A program made the translations under genes and the position numbers. 64,000 nucleotides of DNA, taken from contig JOAA01000007.1 in the NCBI GenBank assembly GCA_000720375.1, positions 310,001-374,000 of the forward strand, given 5' to 3'. The stretch comes from Rhodococcus rhodnii. Lineage in GTDB: Bacteria; Actinomycetota; Actinomycetes; Mycobacteriales; Pseudonocardiaceae. Positions 56,415 through 64,000 of the stretch are shown here, in pieces (the first letter of the stretch is position 1; every line of letters begins with the position of its first letter). Under the pieces are notes generated by a model, which was not told where the DNA came from, made no database searches, and saw only the letters and a program-made list of their open reading frames with translations.

Positions 56415-59237
56415 ATGAGAATCCGCCTCAGAGCGGCGATCTCCGCCGCACTCCTGGTAGTCGCCGGTACGGCGGCAACCATGCTCGGCGCCGCGCCGCC
56501 TGCCGCCGCCCACGCGGTCAACCCCGCTGATTTCCAGCAGATCGAGCTGGCACGTGGGGTGGCTGAGATGGGCGAACCGATGTCACTGGCCGTCCTGCCG
56601 GACCGCTCGGTGCTGCACACCTCCCGCAACGGCACCCTGCGACGAACCACGGCGGCCGGCGCGACCAACGTGATCGGCACACTCCAGGTCTACTCGCACG
56701 ACGAGGAGGGCCTGCAAGGCATCGGGGTGGACCCGAACTTCGCCCAGAACCGGTTCATCTACCTGTACTACTCTCCCCCACTGTCGACTCCCGGCGGTGA
56801 CGCACCGGAGAACGGAACCGACTTCTCCGCGTGGAACGGCGTGAACCGGCTGTCGCGGTTCACCCTCAACGCCGACTTCACGCTGAACACCGCCAGCCAG
56901 GTAACCGTGCTGGACGTGGCAACCAGCCGGGGTGTCTGCTGCCACGTCGGCGGGGACATCGACTTCGATGCGGCCGGTAACCTCTATCTGTCCACAGGGG
57001 ACGATTCGAATCCGTTCGCGTCGGACGGCTACACCCCCATCGACGAGCGCACCAACCGCAATCCCGCGTTCGACGCCCAGCGCAGCGCCGGCAACACCAA
57101 CGACCTGCGCGGCAAGGTGTTGCGGATCAAGGTGAACGCCGACGGGTCGTACTCCATCCCGGCAGGCAACCTGTTCCCGCCGGGCACCGCGCGGACCCGC
57201 CCGGAGATCTACGCGATGGGCTTCCGCAACCCGTTCCGGATGAACGTGGACAAGGCCACCGGCATCGTCTATCTCGGCGACTACGGACCCGACGCGGGGT
57301 CCGCCAGCAACACCCGAGGGCCAGCGGGCCTCGTCGAGTTCAACAGGATCACCTCGGCGGGCAACTACGGCTGGCCGTACTGCGTCGGGTCCAACAACAC
57401 CGCGGAAACCTATGTGGACTACACGTTCCCGTCCGGGCCGTCCGGTTCCCGCTTCAATTGCGCCGCACCGGTCAACAACTCCCCGCGTAACACCGGGCTG
57501 ATCACCCTGCCCGCCGCGCGTGCGGCATGGATCAAGTACGACAACTGTTCCTTGGCGGCGTTCGGCTGCGGCTCGGAGTCTCCGATGAGCGCGCCGGTGT
57601 ATCGGTACGACGCGGCCAACCCGTCGTCGGTGAAGTTCCCGGCCGCGCTGGACGGGCACGTCTTCGCCACCGAGTTCGGGCGACGGTGGATCAAGGTCAT
57701 CGACGTGAACTCCGACGGGTCAGCCGGTCAGATCAACGACTTCCCGTGGCGCGGCACGCAGGTCATGGACTCCACCTTCGGCCCGGACGGCGCGTTGTAC
57801 GTGCTCGACTACGGCACCGGCTGGGGCAGCGGGGACGCCAGCTCCGCGCTCTACCGTATCGAGTACAAAGGCAATGCCAACGGCGCACCAACCGCGCGGG
57901 CCAACGCCAACCGCACGTCCGGCGTCGCGCCCCTCACGGTCGACTTCTCGTCGGCGGGTTCGTCGGATCCAGAAGGCGGCGCGCTGACCTATTCGTGGAA
58001 TTTCGGTGACGGCGCCACATCCACCGCGGCCAACCCGAGCCATACATACACCAGCAATGGCCAGCGCACGGTCACGCTCACGGTGAGGGATCCAGCCGGA
58101 CTCACCGCCACCGCGAACGTGACGATCACGGTCGGCAACACCGCTCCCACGGTCACGTTGACCACGCCCATCAGCGGCACCCTGTTCAACTTCGGCGACA
58201 CCATGCCGTACACGATCACGGTGTCCGACCCGGAGGACAGCACGATCGACTGCAGCCGGGTGAAGCTGAGCTACTACCTGGGCCACGACAGCCACGGTCA
58301 CCTGATCACCTCACGGAACGGTTGCTCGGGAACGCTGCCGATCCCGGCGGACGGTGAGCACGACACGGCGGCGAACCTGTACGCGGTGTTCGACGCGGAG
58401 TACACCGACCAAGGCGCGAACGGCCAGCCGGCACTGACCACCCACACGCAGCACGTCCTGCAGCCCCGGCACCGCCAGGCCGAGCACTACGCCAGCCAGT
58501 CGGGAACGAGCCTGTACGACAAGGCGGCCGCGGAGGGCGGCAAGACGGTCGGCGACATTCAGAACGGTGACTGGATCGCGTTCCAGCCCTACGCACTCTC
58601 AGGCGAAACGCGTTTCGCCGCACGGGTCTCGTCCGGCGGTTCGGGTGGCACGCTGTCCGTGCGGACCGGTTCGCCGACCGGGACGGTGCTCGGGACCGTA
58701 ACAGTTCCGGTCACCGGTGGCTGGGACACGTTCACCGAGGTGTCCACCACACTGGCAGGCGTCCCGGCCGGAACCAGCACGCTGTATCTGACCTTCGCGG
58801 GCGGCAGCGGCACTCTGTTCGATGTGGACGCGTTCACGTTCGGCACGTCCACCGGCAACCGTACGGGACGGATCACTGGTCCCGGCGGCAAGTGCGTCGA
58901 CGTCAACGGTGGCAGCAGCGCCGACGGCACCAAGATCCAGCTCTGGACCTGTACTGGTGGAACCAATCAACAGTGGACAGTCAACGGGACCACGTTGCGT
59001 GCCTTGAACAAGTGCATGAACGTCGCTGGCGGCAGCACCGCCGATGGCGCCCAGGTGCAACTGTCCACCTGCAACGGCAGCGGCGCCCAGAACTGGACAA
59101 CCGGTGCCAACGGCTCGCTGGTCAACTCCCAGTCGGGCAAGTGTCTTGACGCCAACGGAGCCAGCACGGCCGATGGCACCCAGCTGATCATCTGGACCTG
59201 CCACGGTGGCACCAACCAAGGCTGGACCCTGCCCTGA
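56415..59237 (+). CDS. Secreted PQQ-type sugar dehydrogenase (PKD, CBM6, ricin)
   Basis: This 940-residue protein has a signal peptide (cleavage near AAAHAV), then a GSDH-type six-bladed propeller (about 40-485): EPMSLAVLPDRSVLHTSRNG, GVCCHVGGDIDFDAAGNLYL and EIYAMGFRNPFRM. A PKD domain follows (APLTVDFSSAGSSDPEGG; YSWNFGDGATS), then a second Ig-like region, a CBM6 (RQAEHYASQSGTSLYDKAAA) and a ricin trefoil (about 818-940). Such propellers oxidise sugars with PQQ or act in an undefined way; no electron acceptor is evident here. It is unusual to find a redox enzyme inside a side-chain-cleaving operon. Confidence 0.85.
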   Translation: MRIRLRAAISAALLVVAGTAATMLGAAPPAAAHAVNPADFQQIELARGVAEMGEPMSLAVLPDRSVLHTSRNGTLRRTTAAGATNVIGTLQVYSHDEEGLQGIGVDPNFAQNRFIYLYYSPPLSTPGGDAPENGTDFSAWNGVNRLSRFTLNADFTLNTASQVTVLDVATSRGVCCHVGGDIDFDAAGNLYLSTGDDSNPFASDGYTPIDERTNRNPAFDAQRSAGNTNDLRGKVLRIKVNADGSYSIPAGNLFPPGTARTRPEIYAMGFRNPFRMNVDKATGIVYLGDYGPDAGSASNTRGPAGLVEFNRITSAGNYGWPYCVGSNNTAETYVDYTFPSGPSGSRFNCAAPVNNSPRNTGLITLPAARAAWIKYDNCSLAAFGCGSESPMSAPVYRYDAANPSSVKFPAALDGHVFATEFGRRWIKVIDVNSDGSAGQINDFPWRGTQVMDSTFGPDGALYVLDYGTGWGSGDASSALYRIEYKGNANGAPTARANANRTSGVAPLTVDFSSAGSSDPEGGALTYSWNFGDGATSTAANPSHTYTSNGQRTVTLTVRDPAGLTATANVTITVGNTAPTVTLTTPISGTLFNFGDTMPYTITVSDPEDSTIDCSRVKLSYYLGHDSHGHLITSRNGCSGTLPIPADGEHDTAANLYAVFDAEYTDQGANGQPALTTHTQHVLQPRHRQAEHYASQSGTSLYDKAAAEGGKTVGDIQNGDWIAFQPYALSGETRFAARVSSGGSGGTLSVRTGSPTGTVLGTVTVPVTGGWDTFTEVSTTLAGVPAGTSTLYLTFAGGSGTLFDVDAFTFGTSTGNRTGRITGPGGKCVDVNGGSSADGTKIQLWTCTGGTNQQWTVNGTTLRALNKCMNVAGGSTADGAQVQLSTCNGSGAQNWTTGANGSLVNSQSGKCLDANGASTADGTQLIIWTCHGGTNQGWTLP

Positions 59238-60965
59238 CCCGCCCTGCACGGAGGCTAGGAGATGAAACACTCGTTCACCCGACGCGCGCTGGGCGTGACC
59301 GCCGCCGCGCTCGTCACTCTCGCGGTCAGTTCCGGCCCACCGGCGGGCGCCGCCGACACGCCTTATGACGTGCTGGTGTTCTCCAAGACCGCGGGTTTCC
59401 GGCACGACTCGATCCCGGCAGGCATCCAGATGATCCGGGAGCTGGGCGCGGCCAACAGCTTCACGGTGACCGCCACCGAGGATGCCAACCAGTTCAGCAC
59501 CACCAACCTGGCCCAGTACGAGACCGTGGTGTTCCTCAACACCACCGGTGACGTGCTCAACGCCACCCAGCAGGGCGCGTTCGAGTCCTATGTCCGGGGC
59601 GGCGGTGGATACGTCGGTATCCACTCGGCGTCCGACACCGAGTACGACTGGCCGTTCTACGGCGAACTGGTCGGCGCGTACTTCGCATCACATCCTGCGA
59701 TCCAACAAGCGACTGTACGAGTGGAGAACCGGGCGCATCAGGCCACCCAGCACCTCTCGCCCGCGTGGACTCGGACCGACGAGTGGTACAACTACCGCTC
59801 CAACGTGCGCTCCAGCGCCCGGGTTCTAGCCACTTTGGACGAATCGACGTACTCCGGCGGCTCGATGGGCGCCGACCACCCGCACACCTGGTGCAAGACA
59901 GTCCAGAGTGGACGTTCGTTCTACACCGGAAGCGGCCACACTCAGGCCAGCTATACCGAGACCGGCTTCCGGTCGATGATTCTCGGCGGAATCCGGTACG
60001 CGGCCAACCGGACCAAGGCCGACTGCCGGCCGGAGACCGGGTACACCGCACTGTACAACGGATCCACCACAGGTTGGTCGCAAGCCGGACCGGGCAGCTT
60101 CACCAACAGCGACGGCACGCTCACGTCCACTGGCGGGATGGGCATGCTGTGGTACAGCGCCAAGGAGTTCCGCTCGTACTCGCTGAAACTGGACTGGCGG
60201 ATGCCTGGCGACGACAACTCCGGCGTGATCGTCGGCTTCCCGGCGGGCAGCGACCCGAACACGGCCCTCAACCAAGGGCATGAGGTGCAGATCGACGCCA
60301 CTGACACGGCCGACAAGACCACCGGCGCGGTCTACGGGTTCAAGGCCGCCGACATCGCCGCCCGCGACGCCGCGCTCAACCCGCCGGGTGAGTGGAACAC
60401 CTTCGAACTGCTCGTCGAAGGCGAACGGCTGCAGGTGTTCCTGAACGGCGTCAAGGTCAACGATTTCACCAACACCGATCCGGTGCGTTCGTTGGCTTCC
60501 GGCCACATCGGCATCCAGAACCACGGCACCGGCGACGACGTGTCGTTCCGCAACATCCGGATCAAGGAGCTGGGCGGGTCCGTCCCGCGGACCGGGCCGA
60601 TCACCGGTCCCGGCGGCAAGTGCGCCGACGTCAACGGCGGCAGCACCGCCGACGGCACCAAGATCCAACTCTGGACCTGTGACAACAGCACCAAACAGCA
60701 ATGGACAGTCAACGGCAACACCCTGCGCGCGTTCAACAAGTGCATGAACGTCGCGGGCGGCAGCACGGCGAACGGTGCCCAGGTGCAACTGTCGACCTGT
60801 AACGGCAGTGGCGCGCAGAACTGGGCACCCGGAGCGAACGGCTCCTTGGTCAACTCCCAGTCGGGCAAGTGCCTTGACGCCAACGGAGCCAGCACCGCCA
60901 ACGGCACCCAGCTGATCATCTGGACCTGCCACGGCGGCACCAACCAACGCTGGACCCTGCCCTGA
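58870..60965 (+). repeat. Near-identical ricin-module DNA cassettes
   Basis: The last 368 bases of the PQQ-type gene (58870-59237) and of the ThuA/DUF1080 gene (60598-60965) encode ricin modules that differ at only a small fraction of residues, with identical stretches such as CMNVAGGST and GSLVNSQSGKCLDANGAST. Long nucleotide runs are also shared. This is much closer than the similarity of the other ricin modules in the operon and indicates recent duplication or gene conversion. Confidence 0.8.
59262..60965 (+). CDS. Secreted ThuA-DUF1080-ricin protein
   Basis: This 567-residue protein has a signal peptide (MKHSFTRRALGVTAAALVTL, cleavage near AGAADT). It joins a ThuA-like class-I glutamine-amidotransferase-fold domain (about 33-250; YDVLVFSKTAGFRHDSIPAG, GGGGYVGIHSASDTEYDW) to a DUF1080 (3-keto-disaccharide hydrolase-type) beta-sandwich (about 255-440; GYTALYNGSTTGWSQAG, GHIGIQNHGTGDDVSFRNIR) and a ricin trefoil (about 445-567). 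ThuA and DUF1080 proteins are linked to 3-keto-sugar metabolism. With the neighbouring dehydrogenase this suggests an extracellular oxidative route for glycosides, which is a hypothesis. It starts 24 bases after the previous stop. Confidence 0.83.
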   Translation: MKHSFTRRALGVTAAALVTLAVSSGPPAGAADTPYDVLVFSKTAGFRHDSIPAGIQMIRELGAANSFTVTATEDANQFSTTNLAQYETVVFLNTTGDVLNATQQGAFESYVRGGGGYVGIHSASDTEYDWPFYGELVGAYFASHPAIQQATVRVENRAHQATQHLSPAWTRTDEWYNYRSNVRSSARVLATLDESTYSGGSMGADHPHTWCKTVQSGRSFYTGSGHTQASYTETGFRSMILGGIRYAANRTKADCRPETGYTALYNGSTTGWSQAGPGSFTNSDGTLTSTGGMGMLWYSAKEFRSYSLKLDWRMPGDDNSGVIVGFPAGSDPNTALNQGHEVQIDATDTADKTTGAVYGFKAADIAARDAALNPPGEWNTFELLVEGERLQVFLNGVKVNDFTNTDPVRSLASGHIGIQNHGTGDDVSFRNIRIKELGGSVPRTGPITGPGGKCADVNGGSTADGTKIQLWTCDNSTKQQWTVNGNTLRAFNKCMNVAGGSTANGAQVQLSTCNGSGAQNWAPGANGSLVNSQSGKCLDANGASTANGTQLIIWTCHGGTNQRWTLP

Positions 60966-60985
60966 ACCCAGACAGGAGTACAACC

Positions 60986-62287
60986 ATGAAGGAAAAGCAC
61001 CACCTCGGCCGGTGGTGGACAGCGATCGCCGCCACCGCACTGGTTTTCGGCACTGTCGGTGTGGCCGACGCCCGGCCTGCCCCCGCGCCTGCGGACACCA
61101 GCACGCTCGCCGCGTCCCCGGGCTGCGGCAAGGCCCCCACACTGGCCAGTGGCACGCACACGATTCAAAGCGGCGGCCAGAACCGCACCTTCATCCTGAG
61201 GCTGCCCGACAACTACAACAACAACACCCAGTACCGGGTGTTCTTCGGGTTCCACTGGCGGGGCGGCACCGCCAACGACGTCGACTCGGGCGGATCCGAC
61301 GGCTATAACTGGTCCTACTACGGCCAGCGGCGGCTGTCCGGCAACGGCGCGATCTTCGTCGCGCCCCAGGGCAACGGCAACGGCTGGGCCAACCCCGGCG
61401 GCCAGGACGTCACCTTCGTCGACGACATGATCAGGCGGATCGACGACGGTCTGTGTGTCGACACGGCACAGCGCTTCGCCCTGGGCTTCAGCTACGGCGG
61501 CGGCATGAGCTACTCACTCGCCTGCAGCCGGGCGAACATGTTCCGCGCGGTCGCGGTCTACTCCGGCGCGCAGCTGAGCGGGTGCAGCGGCGGCACACAG
61601 CCCGTCGCATACATGGGAATCCACGGCATCAGCGACAACGTGCTCAACATCTCCATGGGACGGTCGTTGCGTGACACCTTCGTCCGGAACAACGGCTGCA
61701 CCCAGCAGAGCCCGCGTGAGCCCGCAGCAGGCAGCCGTACTCACATCACCACCACGTATTCAGGGTGCCGCAGTGGGTATCCGGTTGTCTGGGCGGCCTT
61801 CGACGGCGGTCACAGCCCTGGCCCCATCGACGGTGGTGGCGAGGGCTGGCGGACGTGGACTGCGCCGGAGGTATGGAAGTTCTTCACCGGGGACACGACG
61901 CCTCCGCAGAACCCGACGACGTTCCGGCTGCGCGGCGAGTCGTCCGGCCGCTGCATGGACGTCACCGGCGCGAACTCGGCGAACGGCACCCAGTTGATCA
62001 TCTGGGACTGCCACACCAACGCCAACCAGCAGTTCGCGCAGAACGGGCAGGCCCTGCAGGTGCTGGGCAAATGCCTGGACGCCCCCACCAACGCGACATC
62101 AGGCACCCGGGTGCAGATCTGGGACTGCCATGGCGGCACCAACCAACAGTGGAACGTCACCAGCAGCGGCACGATCACCAGCGTCCAAACCGGACTGTGC
62201 CTTGACGTCACCGGCACCGCCAACAACGCCGCCGTGAACGTGTCGACCTGCAACAACAGCACCGGCCAGCGCTGGGCCAAGGCCTGA
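60986..62287 (+). CDS. Secreted CE1-like esterase with ricin module (copy 1)
   Basis: This 433-residue protein has a signal peptide (cleavage near ADARPA). Its alpha/beta-hydrolase domain of the PHB-depolymerase/feruloyl-esterase (CE1) type shows FFGFHWRGGTAND, the nucleophile elbow GFSYGGGMSY (Ser near 169), and a His in AFDGGHSPGPIDGG. A ricin trefoil follows (about 310-433). The small-residue N-terminus (SPGCGKAPTL) is typical of feruloyl-esterase-like secreted enzymes. It probably releases ferulic or acetyl groups from arabinoxylan. Starting 20 bases after the ThuA gene, it has a GGAGTAC site. Confidence 0.87.
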   Translation: MKEKHHLGRWWTAIAATALVFGTVGVADARPAPAPADTSTLAASPGCGKAPTLASGTHTIQSGGQNRTFILRLPDNYNNNTQYRVFFGFHWRGGTANDVDSGGSDGYNWSYYGQRRLSGNGAIFVAPQGNGNGWANPGGQDVTFVDDMIRRIDDGLCVDTAQRFALGFSYGGGMSYSLACSRANMFRAVAVYSGAQLSGCSGGTQPVAYMGIHGISDNVLNISMGRSLRDTFVRNNGCTQQSPREPAAGSRTHITTTYSGCRSGYPVVWAAFDGGHSPGPIDGGGEGWRTWTAPEVWKFFTGDTTPPQNPTTFRLRGESSGRCMDVTGANSANGTQLIIWDCHTNANQQFAQNGQALQVLGKCLDAPTNATSGTRVQIWDCHGGTNQQWNVTSSGTITSVQTGLCLDVTGTANNAAVNVSTCNNSTGQRWAKA

Positions 62288-62300
62288 CAGGAGTGCACCA

Positions 62301-63566
62301 ATGAGACTGAGGCACTGGTGGACGCCGATCGCCGCTGCCGCACTGGTTCTCGCCAGTGCCGGTGTGGCATCCGCGGATACCGGCACCCTCGCCGCGTCCC
62401 CCGGATGCGGCAAGACACCAACGTTGCGCAGCGGTACGCACACGATTCAAAGCAGCGGCAAGAACCGCAGCTTCATCCTGAGCGTCCCTGACAACTACAC
62501 CAACACCACCCAGCACCGGCTGATCTTCGGGTTCCACTGGTGGGGCGGCACGGCGGAGCAAGTCGCCTCGGGTGGAAGCGATGGCGACGTCTACGCCCAT
62601 TACGGATTGCGTCGGCTCGCGAACAACACGGCGATCTTCGTCGCACCCCAAGGCATCAGCAACGGCTGGGCCAACTCCGGCGGCGAAGACGTCACCTTCA
62701 CCGACGACATGATCAGGCGCATCGAGAACGACCTCTGCGTCGACACGACACAGCGTTTCTCGCTCGGCTTCAGCTACGGCGGCGCCATGAGTTACGCACT
62801 CGCATGTGCCAGGGCCACGACCTTCCGTGCGGTCGCCGCCATCGCGGCTCCGGGACCGATCAGCGGATGCAGCGGCGGCACCCAGCCGTTCGCGTACATG
62901 GGCATACACGGCATCGGTGACAACATCGGTGCCGGGCGAGGACTGCGGGACAGGTTCGTCAGGAACAACGGCTGCGTCCAGCAGAACCCGCCCGAGCCCG
63001 CGTCGGGCAGCCGAACCCACATCACCACGACCTACTCGGGGTGTCGTGCCGGGTATCCGGTCGTCTGGGCCGCGTTCGACGGCGGTCACCAGCAAGGTCC
63101 CGTCGACGGATGCGCCGGGTGTGAAAGCGGTGCCAGGAGCTGGGTCAAGAATGAGGTGTGGAAGTTCTTCACCGGTGAGACCCCCACGCCGACGCCCACG
63201 TACCGGCTGCGCAGCGAGTCCGCTGGCCGATGCCTGGACGTCACCGGAGCCAACTCCGCCAACGGCACCCAGATGATCGTCTGGGATTGTCACGTGAACG
63301 CCAACCAGCAGTTCACCCGTACCGGCCAAACGCTGCAGGTGATGGGCAAATGCCTGGAGGCGCCCGCGAACGCGGGTTCCGGCACCCGGACGCGGATCTG
63401 GGACTGCAACGGCGGCGCCAACCAGCAGTGGAACGTCAACGACAACGGCACGGTCACCAACGTCCAAACCGGACTCTGCCTTGACGTCAACGGCACCGCG
63501 AACAGCTCGGCCGTGAACGTGGCGAGTTGTAACAACGGCACCAACCAGCGCTGGGCCAAAGCCTAG
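62301..63566 (+). CDS. Secreted CE1-like esterase with ricin module (copy 2)
   Basis: This 421-residue paralogue of the gene just upstream has the same plan: signal peptide (cleavage near ASADTG), SPGCGKTPTLRSGTHTIQSS, the elbow GFSYGGAMSY, AFDGGHQQGPVDGC, and a C-terminal ricin trefoil. The two proteins are clearly a tandem duplication, yet many catalytic-domain residues differ, so they may have different ester preferences. Copy 2 gains a cysteine pair near the C-terminal end of the catalytic domain (GCAGCESG) that copy 1 lacks. It starts 13 bases after copy 1 and ends the run; a terminator hairpin follows. Confidence 0.87.
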   Translation: MRLRHWWTPIAAAALVLASAGVASADTGTLAASPGCGKTPTLRSGTHTIQSSGKNRSFILSVPDNYTNTTQHRLIFGFHWWGGTAEQVASGGSDGDVYAHYGLRRLANNTAIFVAPQGISNGWANSGGEDVTFTDDMIRRIENDLCVDTTQRFSLGFSYGGAMSYALACARATTFRAVAAIAAPGPISGCSGGTQPFAYMGIHGIGDNIGAGRGLRDRFVRNNGCVQQNPPEPASGSRTHITTTYSGCRAGYPVVWAAFDGGHQQGPVDGCAGCESGARSWVKNEVWKFFTGETPTPTPTYRLRSESAGRCLDVTGANSANGTQMIVWDCHVNANQQFTRTGQTLQVMGKCLEAPANAGSGTRTRIWDCNGGANQQWNVNDNGTVTNVQTGLCLDVNGTANSSAVNVASCNNGTNQRWAKA

Positions 63567-63570
63567 CCGG

Positions 63571-63615
63571 ACAAGGTGGGGGCTGCCGCCGAGCTCGCGG
63601 CCGCCTCCACCTTGT
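63571..63615 (+). terminator. Operon terminator hairpin
   Basis: Arms 63571-63589 and 63597-63615 pair over 19 bases with two mismatches, starting 4 bases after the last esterase stop. It most likely ends the nine-gene transcript. Confidence 0.7.
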
Positions 63616-63840
63616 GCATGCCCGCGAATTCCCCATCCAGCGAGACGAACTTCCCTTCCGGCACTGGGTTTGCCCTGTTCGACGGACATGGCGAACCTTG
63701 TGGACAAGAGAAAGGCTCGGCGGGAGTCCTCCAACGACATTCCAGCCGCAGCATCGTGCCGGAACGGATAGGGGTCTGCCGCCATCACCCGCGTGGCCTT
63801 GAGCCCCGAAAGCCACTTCCGGCACAGCATCTCCCGTTAC

Positions 63841-63884
63841 ACAAGACTGCGGCCCCGGTGCGCGCACCGGGGCCGCAGTCTTGT
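63841..63884. terminator. Perfect 22-bp palindromic terminator
   Basis: A perfect inverted repeat has arms 63841-63862 and 63863-63884 (beginning ACAAGACTGCGGCCCCGG). It lies 7 bases beyond the end of the minus-strand lectin gene and downstream of the plus-strand run, so it can serve both. Between it and the hairpin at 63571 are about 225 bases with no supported gene. Confidence 0.8.
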
Positions 63885-63891
63885 TGTCTGC

Positions 63892-64000
63892 TCAGGACAG
63901 CGTCCACCTTTGGTTGGTGCCGCCGTTGCAGGTCCAGATGATCAGCTGGGTGCCGTCGACTGAACTACCGCCGGTGGCGTCCAGGCACTTGGTGCCGTTG
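63892..64000 (-). CDS. C-terminal end of a ricin-lectin protein
   Basis: Only the last 35 residues are inside the window. They read as the final repeat of a ricin-type trefoil (TKCLDATGGSSVDGTQLIIW, then TCNGGTNQRWTLS), very like the ends of the PQQ-type and ThuA proteins. The stop is at 63892. This is a further lectin-tagged secreted protein convergent with the run; its catalytic domain lies beyond the window. Confidence 0.8.
   Translation of the reverse strand, partial: NGTKCLDATGGSSVDGTQLIIWTCNGGTNQRWTLS

Noticed and set aside
62208..63830. 540-codon open frame on the minus strand opposite the second esterase
   Set aside because: No ribosome site or domain, and it mirrors the lectin and esterase coding sequence.

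Overview
The window is high-GC DNA with actinomycete features: GTG and TTG starts, GGAGG-type ribosome binding sites, Tat and Sec exported proteins, an AfsR-like SARP regulator, and CebR-type operators in front of cellulases. A filamentous soil actinobacterium, most likely of the Pseudonocardiales, fits best. This is inferred from gene content only. No rRNA, tRNA, CRISPR array or intact insertion sequence was recognised.

Layout. (1) 1-4404: the start of a secreted protein, a PucR-type regulator, an exported animal-type heme peroxidase and an orphan secreted protein. (2) 4407-16866: a signalling or conflict block with three very large STAND ATPases (SARP-STAND-WD40, TIR-STAND-TPR, TIR-STAND-TPR), a Crp/Fnr regulator divergent from the second TIR gene, a single-pass membrane protein and a frameshifted FxLYD-like gene. 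(3) 17188-24108: a secreted Asp-box propeller protein, a two-gene cluster of an NRPS-like A-T-reductase and a P450, and two small genes of unknown role. (4) 24213-29941: a sugar ABC importer with a GH1 beta-glucosidase and a divergent LacI repressor. (5) 30048-38553: a DUF4142 protein, a GMC oxidoreductase/aldehyde dehydrogenase operon with a KstR-like site, a kinase-like protein, a very acidic Asp23-family protein and a decayed cation/proton antiporter. (6) 38568-64000: a large plant-biomass locus.

In the biomass locus, two GH9 endoglucanases flank a PHP-type metallohydrolase. A run of nine same-strand genes follows (GH10 xylanase, GH54 and GH62 arabinofuranosidases, GH27 alpha-galactosidase, GH29 alpha-fucosidase, PQQ-type sugar dehydrogenase, ThuA/DUF1080 protein, two CE1-like esterases). 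Every one of the nine carries a ricin-type lectin module. Perfect 14-bp CebR boxes lie before both GH9 genes and before the nine-gene run, and a degenerate copy lies before the importer operon. This suggests cellobiose-induced co-expression of extracellular cellulose and hemicellulose breakdown, linked to sugar import and intracellular beta-glucosidase action.

The most likely site of an undescribed system is the TIR/STAND block at 4.4-16.9 kb. The lectin-tagged operon and the A-T-R/P450 pair come next.
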